A stretch of 64,000 nucleotides of DNA from Diplonema papillatum (lineage: Eukaryota; Euglenozoa; Diplonemea; Diplonemida; Diplonemidae): the NCBI GenBank assembly GCA_030068145.1, contig JAPJBO010000115.1, positions 124,001-188,000 on the forward strand. The letters are read 5' to 3'. The notes below the pieces were generated by a model, which worked only from the letters and a program-made list of their open reading frames with translations, did not search any database and had not been told where the DNA came from. Position numbers and translations under genes: made by a program. Below are positions 52,901-62,650 of this stretch, piece after piece. Each line of letters opens with the position of its first letter. Positions within the stretch are counted from its first letter, which is position 1.

Positions 52901-54060
52901 AAAAAGATTCCTTCTCTCCCTACCTACTATCCGGCGAAACAGCAAGGGAGGCTGGTGTTGCCAATGCGCTGTACTTGGTTTCGAAAGCGCGAGGCATACC
53001 GCCGCGTGGTTCACAAAAACGAACCCGACTCGCCAAAACGAGCAAGTAAAGTGTACACGAAAGAAGCCATGCATGCCCCCCCAAACCCACCCAGTACGTA
53101 TTAGCTTTAAAAGAACCCATTCGACGAAGGTCACCCGGAGACTCTAAAATCCCGAATTCTCAAGCGAACTATAACTCTAAAAAAAAGCATCCACCTTCCA
53201 ACCGATCCAGATCCGAGCCGAAGCCATTGCTGCGACGCAGAAACGGTTGGATGCCTTCCTTGATGAAAACGTGCAGTTGCAGGTACGTCGCCCCCTCCTA
53301 GCATTAAACACACAAGAGACGAATTCTGTCCAAACACTGGACTGAGACACCGAACACATTCGCCTGAGGACCATTTCTGACTTGGTTCCGGGTTTGCTTT
53401 GCCACCCATCTTCTGGCGTCGGGAACAATAGTCTTGCCCCATCGTCCGAGCGCGATGCGAAATGTTCGTGCCATATCCCTAATTCCTACAAGCCAAACAA
53501 TCACGTTCGACAAATCTTTTGGCCTCACACAGGCACCCGCAAGCTTTCTGAATTAACTACCACTTAAGTGGTAGCATGCGGTTAAACTAGGATTTTCCCC
53601 CAACCCTAGAAGCACGCAAGCACGCTCAATAAAACAGACGCAAGTCGACGACTTGCGATCGAGCTTGCAGGATGCCGAGCGAAAGCTAGCTGCGGTTGCG
53701 CAGAAAAAGGCAGTGTCCGCTGACGCGTCCCACGTGCGCGACCTCGAATCGCGGGCGAAGCGCCTCACCGAAGAGAACGAGCAGCTGACGAAACGGGTGT
53801 GGAACCTCCAGCGGGAGGTGATCGAGACGAAGGACGCCATGGGTGCCCTGAAGGAGAAGCCGCACGCCGGCGAAGAGCTCTCGCAGGTGCAGCAGCAGTC
53901 GTACCTGAAGTCGGTCATCGTCTCGTTTTTGACGGCGAAAGGCGACGAAGTGAAGGCGGGACTCATCCCGATCCTGGCCACGCTCATCCAGCTGACGCCG
54001 CCGGAGATCAAAAGCATTTACAAGCAGAATCCCACGTGGGCCTACGCTATCTCATCCTAG
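46969..54060 (+). CDS. GRIP-domain golgin, six exons
   Basis: Exons 46969-47218, 49581-49810, 49996-50193, 52450-52548, 53211-53282 and 53638-54060 join in phase at all five junctions and give 423 residues. Almost the whole protein is heptad-rich coiled coil ([52 protein letters not shown]). The C-terminus is a GRIP domain: [16 protein letters not shown], then [20 protein letters not shown], with the invariant Tyr at 53902. In golgins this domain dimerises and binds Arl1-GTP, bringing the protein to the trans-Golgi, where the coiled coil captures vesicles. It is short for a golgin. The start [11 protein letters not shown] is the first ATG, next to an AG. Introns hold repeat A, a 21-bp satellite and a TIR element. 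A decayed copy of the last exon lies downstream. Confidence 0.9.
47245..47540 (+). repeat. Dispersed repeat A, copy 2
   Basis: Starts right after the donor of golgin exon 1. Well-kept block from GCGCCAGCTTGGAAGGAA to CCCCTCTACCT. Confidence 0.85.
47540..47675 (+). repeat. 21-bp repeats rich in ACTAGT
   Basis: Four to five units with GACTAGTGCACTAGT, a palindrome-rich core, then a run of A. Earlier units are more diverged. Confidence 0.85.
48711..48762 (+). mobile_element. Tiny 3' end of a LINE 4 relative
   Basis: GTGCTCGCCTGCCTTCATGG and the next 30 bases match 29772-29824, the 3' UTR of LINE 4 plus its target duplication. Only the last part of the 3' UTR remains. Confidence 0.55.
51136..51534 (+). 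repeat. 128-bp direct repeats
   Basis: 51136-51263 and 51408-51534 differ at only a few bases (shared CCGCGCATCTACGCTCACAA and CCTGCCGGGCGCCTGCTCCG). Confidence 0.9.
51800..52215 (+). repeat. 9-bp minisatellite, CTGTCCAGG units
   Basis: Long array of CTGTCCAGG and variants (CTGGTCGGA, CTGTCTGGT). The purest part is 52075-52180. It is open on both strands only because of the repeat period. Confidence 0.9.
52291..52366. repeat. Perfect palindrome, 37-bp arms
   Basis: Two exactly complementary 37-base arms separated by two C residues, just inside the right end of the TIR element. Centre GCCTTGCCCAAGGC. It can form a long hairpin in DNA or intron RNA. Confidence 0.92.
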
Positions 54061-54109
54061 ACACCTCGCCTGCACTTTAACCTAAGGCAGCCGGCAGGTG
54101 CACAACGCA

Positions 54110-54605
54110 TCACTCGAAGACGAGGCGCAACGGAAACAGAAGTCTGTTTTCGAGCTTCGAGGATAGAGCGAAACTAAGTCTTGTCCGCTGCTGACGCATC
54201 CCGTATAGCGTCTCACCGAGGAGAACAAGCAGCTGACGAAACGAGGGTCGGATCTCTAGTTGGAAGCGATCGAGACAAAGGACGCCATGCGCGCCTCGGG
54301 GAGAAGTGCCGCGAGAGCCGGTGTGCAGCACGCCGGCGAAAAAACTCTTGCAGGTGCAGCAGCAGCCGTGCCTGAAGGCAGCGTGTTTTTCCGATGACAG
54401 CAGGCACGGCTGTCACTACCACAAGGTGACGGGCGGCAGCGCAACCGTTAAAATGACCGTAACGGGAAATTTCACACGTGTGTGCACAACGTCGATGAAG
54501 CGACCCAATTCTGGCCACGCTCACCCAGTCGACGCCGCAGATCAAAAAGTAGCCGGCTTCTTGAAACTCGGAACAGTCTCGAAACATCCACAAGCAAAAG
54601 TAACC
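54110..54605 (+). pseudogene. Decayed copy of the golgin last exon
   Basis: Blocks follow the order of exon 53638-54060: TCACCGAGGAGAACAAGCAG, AGACAAAGGACGCCATG, CACGCCGGCGAA, GCAGGTGCAGCAGCAG, then CCACGCTCA-CCAG-CGACGCCG and ACAAGCA. It has several stops and indels and an insertion of about 130 bases before the last blocks. It follows the gene by 50 bases. Confidence 0.85.
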
Positions 54606-55427
54606 TAAGTGAACTTGCACTCTAAAAGTCTGATGCGAACCTACGCAAACTCGACCTTGGCATCTCGCTTGCATCTGTAGTCAACCAACACCCCTGCTGC
54701 TGCTTTCCTCGCATTGCGAGGGGCATCAACGGAATAATCGGGTCGATTCCGGGCCTGGTCTCTCACGTACCAGCCACGCCAATCCGCTGTTCAGCGCAAA
54801 CCGCTCGGTTTTCGCTTGATTTGCCTTGAAACACGCCTTTTCTGCGCACTCGTGTTCTAGTGCTCGCCAGCTTTAACGTTACTTCAGCTGTTCCGCGCAC
54901 CGTTGGCGCCCCCCCCGCCTATTGTGCGCGCTTCATGCCTGCAGCCAGTCGATGCGCCCGCACTCGAAAGTGTGGCTTCACAGAGCCGCGGACGTTCGAG
55001 TGGCTGCGCGACGCGAAGCCCGCTTCCCCCGGTCCTTCATCTAGCTTTTCACGAGGAACCGAACAGCAGAAAAAGCCGCCGCCCCGCCAGTTTCTTTCGC
55101 TCGTTTTCTTTTTCGGAGACACGACGCGATAGCTTGCGCCGACAGCTGCACCCTCTACCGCCACTCGATGGTCGTTGCCCTCTTGACATAGGCAGATGCA
55201 GTGTTTGGTACTCATTGGTGTGCCAATAGCTCGCCGAAGCAGCCTCAAAAACCGATCCTTTCGTCCTCTGAACGCCAGATTGAGAAGTGATTGCTTGCCC
55301 GTAATTGCCAGGGAGAGCTCTTCCGTTCCAGATAAATCGCCAAAACTAACTGTTCCAGAAACGTTCTAGAAATTTGAACCAAAACGGACGACGGAAAAAT
55401 GTGGGACACCTTTTATGTCTGATGGGG
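54606..55427. other. Spacer
   Basis: No gene or repeat recognised apart from ordinary short ORFs. Confidence 0.4.
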
Positions 55428-55508
55428 GCCACACACGGACTAGTCTTCATCACACGCTCGCACTACTTCAGTTGAAACAAAGTAATTCGGTTGTACAAAG
55501 CGTGCAAA
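55428..55508 (+). pseudogene. Copy of the polymerase gene 5' end (left part)
   Basis: CGCACTACTTCAGTTGAAAC and the next 25 bases are identical to 58464-58500, the region just before the ATG at 58511. The copy continues into GCAAATGAG, the start of the coding region, but is split at that point by the TIR element; its right part resumes at 58377 and fades by about 58396. Confidence 0.85.
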
Positions 55509-55552
55509 TGAGCCAATTCACCTACCCCCCCTGAAAGCGACTTGAGCTCGAT

Positions 55553-55615
55553 TACACTCGATTACGCGTCGATTACACTCGATTACACTCGATTACGATC
55601 GATTACAATCGATCA
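55553..55615 (+). repeat. CGATTACACT array, left
   Basis: About six units of the 10-base motif CGATTACACT and close variants near the left end of the composite element. Related arrays are at 57264-57392 and 58318-58352. Confidence 0.85.
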
Positions 55616-56504
55616 GCTTTTGGTGAATTGGGGGGGTACTGTAACAATTGATTAAACACACAGCACTCAGCCAATCCTGATTAGCCGATGCAACGTGTCT
55701 ATTATCGAGCCTTCTTCTGGGGCTAAAGATGCTGATAGCACGATCATCGAATATCGAACAAAAAGAAGCATATTCGTCTGAAAAAAGGATGTAGCCAGGC
55801 AGTGCAGCAGGGGACGAGGAAGTTCGGACTGACTTGTGGAAGCAGGTTGTCGAGTGCATAGGGGCTCGGGTACCCGTTTTCCCGTATTAGCAACCTTTGC
55901 AATTTAGCGCAGCTAATACTCGAGCCTTTTGGCATTCCCTGCGGGGCAGTTCCAGGCGATAGGGCAAGCGCTTGGCAGACACCCTGTCCTCGAAGATGTC
56001 AAGTTTCTGTTTGTGGGTTCGATCTCCCTGGCGACAACAAGGCGGTTGAAAACGGAGGCTAATCTCACCTTTAGGCACTGCAATGTCACGCATGCCATTG
56101 TCAGACGCTACCGTCTGGCATTGCGCAATTCGTGCCATAGTCGTTGGGGGTATTGGCAAGGGGGTTCAGTGGACACTCATCTGTTGGCTCCTCGTTACTG
56201 CCCACGTAGGTTCCGGGAGGTCTGCTTGGCTGCACGCGGCTTGTGGTGTTGCTTCGTTCTTGAACTTTTTCTTCGGCTTCATGCGGTTCATCGTCCCGGC
56301 CTGCCCCTGGTACACGACTCGTCTCGTCTCCGTAGCTCGTCTATCCTGCTTCACTTCGTGCTTCCATCGAGCCTACTTGCGCTGTCACATTCCGATGGGT
56401 AGTGCGTCTGCGGGAGGAACCTGCCGTTATTGTGGCTGACACACCCTGTCCCTGCGGCCTTCATCGCTGTCTGCTCTCGTGCGGCCACTGTGGGGCATGA
56501 TTCC

Positions 56505-57000
56505 GCCTCGGATCCTCGGTTGTGCTCCTTAGCTGGATCGCTAGCTCGATAAGAAGAGCTGGTGTGTGGGCACAAGCGAATGTGGTTGCGGTTGCGGGCC
56601 GGCCGGCGTGACTGCGAGCAGACAGGCTGCATGCGCGTGGGCCCAATCGCGCCATTCACGCGGTACTCCAAAGGCCTAATCGGGCCGGGCCGGCACATAC
56701 AGATTGCGACCGGGGCCAGCGTCGCACCTCGGTCTCGTCCCTTACAGCCGGAGCACGTGGCTCTCCCCAAGCCTCTGGGAAGGTGGCGGAGCTGGGAAGA
56801 CGCGAGAGAAAACCAAAGTAGCGGCGGCCGACCTCTGTCTGCAAGCACGTCTCTGGCAGGGCAGTCGGCACCAAACGGAGCACAGTACCTCTTCCAAAGC
56901 AGTCGGCTGAAGCGGAGCACAGTCAATGGGCATTCAGAGAGTGCAAAGCATGTCTCTTGTAGGGCAGTGGGCAGCGGGCTTTGAGGGAAAGGTCAGCGCG
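56505..57000 (+). repeat. Dispersed repeat L, copy 2
   Basis: Shorter than the copy at 35175-35940 but with the same block order, here inside the composite TIR element. Confidence 0.85.
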
Positions 57001-57263
57001 GTAGCGATGACCAGGAGAACACATACAGATGGGTGGGGAGAGGCCCTGGGACTAAGGCGTGACTACCTCCGTCCCTGTCCCTCCCAGGGCGCCACCCCGA
57101 ATCTAGCCTGGCTCCACCACGGTGAAGGCCCACACCTGCGGTTTCCGTCCCTCGTATGCTTGTGCTTGGCACTTCTTGGGCCAGACAGTGGTCAACATGG
57201 TCGCTCATGGGCCAGCCAGGGGTCCACCAGTGGTCGAACCCAAAATACTAGTGTCAATTTCGA

Positions 57264-57392
57264 TCACACTCTACAACGCTCGACTACACTCTACTACACT
57301 CTACTACACTCGCAGATTATCGCCACAGATTCTTTGCATTCTAATCCAAACTACTACACTCGATTACACTCTACTACACTCGATTACACTTT
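57264..57392 (+). repeat. GATTACACT / CTACTACACT array, right
   Basis: 10-base units interrupted at 57304-57350 by the motif ATCGCCACAGATTCTTTGCA, which is the extreme 3' end of a LINE (same as at 58280). The array is the target of both insertions. Confidence 0.8.
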
Positions 57393-58317
57393 TCCCGACG
57401 TACGGAGGTGGAAGGGCGGAGCGTGCGGCGAGATGGGCGGTGTTCAACGACGCTACGGAGAAGAAGAAAGGCAAGAAGTCGGCAGTCGTCGGAGGGGATC
57501 CGTGGTACGTGCCGGAAGGGGTTCCCCGACACGAAAAGTGGGGTGAGCGGGTGTGCCACGAGCACCAAAAGGTGAAGTGCGACGTCTGCAAGCGCCGGGG
57601 CAAGTCGGTGGCGTAGTGCTGTAAGGCCCACCACAAGGAAGACGACGGCCTTGCGGTGAAGTTCTGCGCGCAGCACCGCCTGACGCAATGCGCGACGTGC
57701 AAGACGATCGCGGAGTGCTGCCGCAACGGACACCACCGGTGCCTTGATCATGGCATGCCGACGTGTGCGCACTGCAGCCGGCTCGCGGATTTGCGGAGTC
57801 GAAGGCCCAAACTGTGCTGTCGGAAGGGGCACCACCGGGCGACCGTGGCGAGAGGAGAAGAAGCAGCATCGAAGAAGAGGAAGGCGGAGCTGGAGGGCGC
57901 CGCGCCAGCGCCGAGACAGGCGAAGCGTGAGAACGTGGTGTTCATTCTGCAGGAAGCAGCAGAAGGCAAGCGAGAGCCCGCAACATCAACACCGACGTCA
58001 GCAGCGAAGGTCGGGAAGACGGCATCAACGCCAGCGAAGAAGCGGCAATCGGACTCCGCGGCGGAGCCGGTAGCGAAAAGGCGCAAAGGACGCGTCGATG
58101 TGCCACGACCATCGCTCAGGCGCCGAGAAGCAGAAATCGACGCGCAACCGATGAACCTCGACGAGCAATCGAAGAAGAAGCGAAGCACCAAACGCGCGTT
58201 TGAGCGCGACGATCAAGACGAGCTAAAAAGGCGAAAGCATGACACATCACGTGCGAAGAGATAACCGCGCCGTCGGCGATGCAGATTATCGCCACAGATT
58301 CTTTGCATTCTAATCCA
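57393..58317 (+). mobile_element. LINE 5, 3' end inserted in the GATTACACT array
   Basis: 5'-truncated relative of LINE 4. Coding sequence runs from about 57400 to the stop at 58262-58264 with one in-frame stop (TAG at 57614). The 3' UTR ends in the ATTCTTTGCATTCTAATCC motif and is followed directly by more GATTACACT units. It has been mildly damaged. Confidence 0.8.
57400..58264 (+). pseudogene. LINE 5 C-terminal coding region
   Basis: Three Cys/His modules in a row, like LINE 4: the first (CHEH, CDVC) is cut by the stop at 57614 just before CCKAHH, the second reads CAQH, CATC, CCRNGHH and the third CLDH, CAHC, CCRKGHH. A basic tail with KKRKAELEG, KRRKGRVD and KKKRSTKR patches follows. Without the stop the frame would be continuous. 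The upstream RT part is absent. Confidence 0.8.
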
Positions 58318-58510
58318 AACGATTACACTATATTACACTCGATTACGCTCGATCAGGGGGTGGGTGAATTGGCTCAGCAAATGAGTTTGATACAACGTAG
58401 AACATAGACAGAGGAATTGATTATCGCACGCCACAAACGAACGAGACTTCATCACACGATCGCACTACTTCAGTTGAAACAAAGTAATTCGGTTGTACAA
58501 AAATACAAAA

Positions 58511-61059
58511 ATGCAAATGAGTTTCGACAACGCAATTGAGGGCAACATGACGACCAGCTCCATCAGCAACCTGCTTCAGGTATGGGTCCTTTTTCGCAGC
58601 GCTGTCTCTGCCCCGTACGCTTGCAGCCCGCCCTCCCCCGCCCTCGCCGGCCAGAGCCCTTTTAGAGTTAAAGTTCGCTTGAGATTCCGGGGTTTTAGGG
58701 TCTCCGTGTGACCGTTGATAAATGGTTTCTCTGAGAGCAAGAAAGGGCTATATGGCTCACGGGTTGTATATTTGGTGCACGCTTTCGTTGTGGGTTATGG
58801 CTAGCCATGTCCGGGACTGTTCGTGACCGACACCAAAGTACATTCCTTCGAGGAGCGTTGAACGCTTTGCCCTGGACGTTTGTTTCTTGGTACAGGGTGC
58901 AATGGCCTATGACGCGTTCTTATTTCCTCCAACATTGCATGTTTGGGAATAAAATACTCGCTGCCTTGTGCTTACTTCGGAGGAGGCTAGAGGGGAGAAA
59001 ACAATACAGCTCCAATGCGGCGTACGCCCGCCTGTGTTTCGTGTGGGCTACATCACATTTACCTCCTTTGAGATTTCGCAACTTGCAGTCTCCTCAAGTT
59101 TTTCCTACAAAGCAGGGGTGCGTATACAAAAAAATAACGCAGGAGCTGATGCAGGACGAAGACGGGCCGGCGGATGAGGACTACACGATCGAGGCGCTGA
59201 ACAGGTACATGAAAAGCGAGCCGCAGAACGCGAAGAAGAACCTGCCGGTGCTGTCGTCGCCTTCGCAGAGCGACAACACGTCTTCGGCCTCTTCCTCCAG
59301 CTCCGGCGACGAGGAGGAGACCGTGCAGCAAGCCGCCCCCGGCGCGTATCTCGGACGGCCGGTGACGCCGTCGGCGCCGCCCGCCTTGCCGATCCCGATG
59401 ATGCAGCCGGGAGCCGGGATGCTCGGCGTTCCCGGTATGGCGGCCAACCTGGGCATGGCGGGGCTGTTCCCGCAGTCGGTCTTCGGCGCCCCGATGATGT
59501 ACTATCCGGCCATGGCGCCGATGATGCTACCCGGGTACTACCCGAACCTCCTCAACGGCGGCGCGGCGCTGCCGGGGGCCGCGGGCATGCTGCCGAACGG
59601 CATGCCGTCCTACTTCCCGAATTCGAACATGGGCATGCCTACCTTCCAGACAGGCAGCGACGACTTGGCCGCCCAATTCGCCGCGCAGGCGTCGCTGATG
59701 AAGCTCACCCAGCAGCAGCTGCAGCAGCAGCAGCAGCTCCAGCAGCTCCAGCAGCAGCAGCAGCAGCAGAAGCAGCTGCAGAAGCAGCAAAAGGCGCAGC
59801 AGATCAAGGTGCCGACGGTTCCGGCGCCGGCGCCGGAGAAGCAGAAGGCCGCCGCGCCGAAGGCCGGCTCCGCCGGGGGTTACGACGCGTCGCTGATCCT
59901 CCCGCCCGCGCCGCTGACCGCGAAGAACGTCACGCAGCTGCTGCACTCGATCAACCAGGGCAGCCCGGCTCGCTTCCAAACCGCTGGGCAGTCGCCGGCG
60001 GACAACGGGCCGGCTAAAGAGCCCCGCCCAGTCAAGCACAGCACGCTCAAGCTGCCTGTCCTCACGACGTACGCCCCCTGGTGGGCCTTGCAGTGCTGCG
60101 GACTCTGCTCGCAGCTGAAGCCGCAGTGCCGCTGCGGCCCTGCCCGGAAGGAGTCGACCGAAATGTTCCTGCGCGAGGAGGCGGCCGCCGTCGTCAGCTT
60201 CCTGCAGCTGTCCGCCGAAGAGCGGACCTCCCGGAAGAACGCGCTGAACCTCATCCAGCACATCGTCAAGCAGGCCCCCACCACGTGCACGGTCACCGTG
60301 GCAGACGATGCCCTTACCCTCGAGTGCCCCCTGCCTCTCGACGACAGGGAGTTCTGCGTGTACGTGAACGACACCGCCCACGTGGAGCCGGAGGACCTGG
60401 AGCAGGACGTTTCGTCGATCGTGCAGACTCTGCGGGGCTTCTCGCTGGAGGTGGAGCTGAAGGAGGGCCGGCTGCTCCCGCTGATCAGCGTCAAAAACCC
60501 GCGGGTGGACCTGCTTTTCGTCCCGAACGTCGCGCCGACCGCGGCGCACGACCTCAGAGACCTGCTCTCGTCGTCGGCGGCCGCCGCCGACGTCCTGCTG
60601 ATGGTGCGTTCGATGCTGGCCAGGGCCGGGCTGACACCCGCCAACGGGGGTCCGCCGCCACCGGCCGTCGCGACGATGGTGCTGGCCGTCGCCGCCAGGT
60701 CCGGTGAGAAGTGCGCGCGGCAGCGCCTGCCGCCGCCGACGGTGCCCGAGCTGTTTTACTCGTTCGCGAAGACGTTTGGGAGCGAGTTCTCGTACGCGGA
60801 GCGCAGTGTGGTGACGGCGGCGCCGGCGGACCTCTCGTACCCGGCAAAGGTGCACCCTGGGGCTGCGTTCTCCGTGTGCGATGGCAGCGGGCGCCGGAAC
60901 CTCTCTCCATACGTCAACAAGAAGGCCGTGGGCTACATCCGCGACACGTGTCGCAGAACCCGCGCCGCCCTCGACGCCGTGCAGAAGGCCGTGACCCTCT
61001 CGTCGTCGGCCTTCGACTCCATCATCGCATCGGAACCGCTGCGCGCCTCCACCGCTTAG
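58511..61059 (+). CDS. TRF4-like poly(A) polymerase homologue, altered active site
   Basis: Exon 1 is 58511-58579 and exon 2 is 59143-61059, joined at phase 0 (NLLQ then ELMQDEDG); 661 residues. Residues 1-280 are low complexity: a Ser/acidic part, a Met/Gly/Pro-rich part and poly-Gln at 59710-59800. A Cys cluster (CCGLCSQLKPQCRCG) precedes the catalytic core. The core has FLREEAAAVVSFLQLS before the strand pair, then LPLDDREFCVYV where TRF4/TENT4 enzymes have LP-SDIDLVV, and RVDLLFV for the third Asp. The PAP-associated half follows (LFYSFAKTFGSEFSYAERSV, then GAAFSVCDGSGRRNLSP). The GS dipeptide before the core is missing and the second Asp is Glu, so it may be weak or inactive. Family members tail RNAs for the exosome. 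An antisense repeat B lies just upstream of exon 2. Confidence 0.75.
58668..58860 (+). repeat. Dispersed repeat F, copy 2
   Basis: Second copy of 39745-39925, in the intron of the polymerase gene. Confidence 0.9.
58965..59120 (-). repeat. Antisense repeat B before an exon
   Basis: Reverse complement of repeat B. Its end, CTACAAAGCAG, lies 22 bases before the acceptor used at 59142, so the repeat supplies the pyrimidine-rich context of this splice site. Confidence 0.8.
59705..59800 (+). repeat. CAG repeat coding for poly-Gln
   Basis: Imperfect CAG/CTG-rich trinucleotide run inside the polymerase-like gene. Confidence 0.9.
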
Positions 61060-62374
61060 CCGCGGCTTCCCTGGAGCTAACGCTTAGCTTTTACCAAAAA
61101 GCAAGCGAACTTTCACTTTAAAAAAAAAAAAAAAAAAAGCACAAAACCCTTCCCCTAGTCTGTACGCCCATTCGGGATCGTCGGAAACACAAAAAAAAAA
61201 AGGTCGCAAGACACCAAACTGATCGTCCCTCGGGATCGACGGTTACGGAAAAAGAAAAAGAGAAAAACACCTATTCGTTCTGAGCCCAAGCAACTGCCGT
61301 ACAGTAGCGACCTACCAAGAAGGCACAACACACCCCCACGCGGGGGTCTGACGCGTGCGTCAACAGGAGATTCCATAGGAGGACTTTTTATCAGGTTAGA
61401 GGTCTGTGGCAAAAATAAAAAGAAGGAAATTTGTCTTCGGTGGCGGAAATTTGATACCGCGGGTTTTTCGCCGCCCGTGCTCCGGTGCCTGTCTTTTTTT
61501 TGGAACGACACATACGTCGGTACAAAGAGAAGAAAGTTGGCAGCGTTGGAACCTGCCATGTAAAGGTACAAAACAGGTCCATCGCACACACGGGGGCCCC
61601 ACCGTGGGTAGTTACATTTCCGCTTGCACTGTTGGAAAGGGTGTGGGCTCGGATCTCCACCCGGGTGTTATTTCGGACGAATTATTTTGTCGTCGGCGGT
61701 GCTTGCATGTCCCGAAGCTTCTTTTCAGTCCTGACCGAATCTGACCGAAGCTGACCGGATCTGGGAAATTCCTATTTCGTACCCAGGTCGTCAGGGGGGG
61801 GGGGAAACTTAGCAGAAACACAAGAAAAAAAGAAGGAAAATGAACAGTCTTGGAAGGATTGACAGCAGAACCACCACCCAAAGAAAGGGTACCAAAAAAA
61901 AAACCCCCCGAAAGACACCAGATTTTTGCACATCAACTTCGGTTGATTGGCGGCACGAACGAATACCAAAAGAAAGCATGCAACTGTGGATGAGGAAACG
62001 TAGTTCTTTGAGGACGCCGAGAAAATTATGAAAACGACAACGGACTGGCGTTCATCGTCGGAAACACAAACAAAAAGAAAAGCCTGCCTAAATAAAACAA
62101 CTGCCTTCGGGTGGGCTAGTCTGACACTTGCTGTTGTCGGGGGAAAAAAACAAAGGATTGACAGCAGAATGAACACACGAAGGGAAAGAAGAGTCGAAAC
62201 ACACCAGCCTGCTCATCGACCTCGGTTGATTGTCGGCAAAATGGCAGTCAGAAAAAAGAAAGAAGCTACTCCAAACAAAGAAAAAGTGAGAACCCCTCAA
62301 AGCGATCAACTGCCTTCGGCGGGCTGGTCTGATACTTGCGGTCGCTGGAGAAAACAAGGATCCTCTCCACCTGT

Positions 62375-62650
62375 GCACCCACCTTTTTATACATAAGCGC
62401 CAGCTTGAAAGGAAATACTCGACGATGCCGCCCGACAAAGAACAGAAGGGATCCCAAGTGCTGTAACTACGTGTTGAACGGACGTGAGGTCATGCGGGTC
62501 TGCCCCTACGACAAATCACACAAACACAACGGGTCCCCTGAGTGAGAAAACAACACACGGTGGTGTAAGCGAAGAACAAACCAGATTGTGTTGGTATTGT
62601 ATCGCCCCTTACGTAAAGCCTACCTCTAGATTTCCTCCCTTCCATTCGAA
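62375..62650 (+). repeat. Dispersed repeat A, copy 3
   Basis: Close to the copies at 40085-40365 and 47305-47540 from GCGCCAGCTTGAAAGGAAAT onward. Confidence 0.85.

Larger units (their letters stand above)
55509..58376. mobile_element. Composite TIR element with nested repeats
   Basis: Perfect 14-bp terminal inverted repeats TGAGCCAATTCACC, extended imperfectly by a C run and TGA, flanked by GCAAA on both sides (5-bp target duplication). The unduplicated neighbour sequence at 58496-58525 shows the empty site. Inside are GATTACACT arrays at both ends, repeat L (56505-57000), two LINE 3' ends, and no transposase. It looks like a non-autonomous element that took up other insertions. Bases 55640-56500 are unique with no gene seen. 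Confidence 0.75.

Noticed and set aside
55990-56040. GGGTTCGATCTCC resembling a tRNA B box
   Set aside because: No matching T-stem, anticodon arm or acceptor stem nearby.
55509-58376. Polinton or other large virus-like element
   Set aside because: Short ends, 5-bp target copies and no polymerase, integrase or capsid genes. I saw no LTR or virus-like element in the window.
59527-60855. 442-residue minus-strand ORF over the polymerase gene
   Set aside because: Antisense shadow of the GC-rich exon and the CAG repeat.
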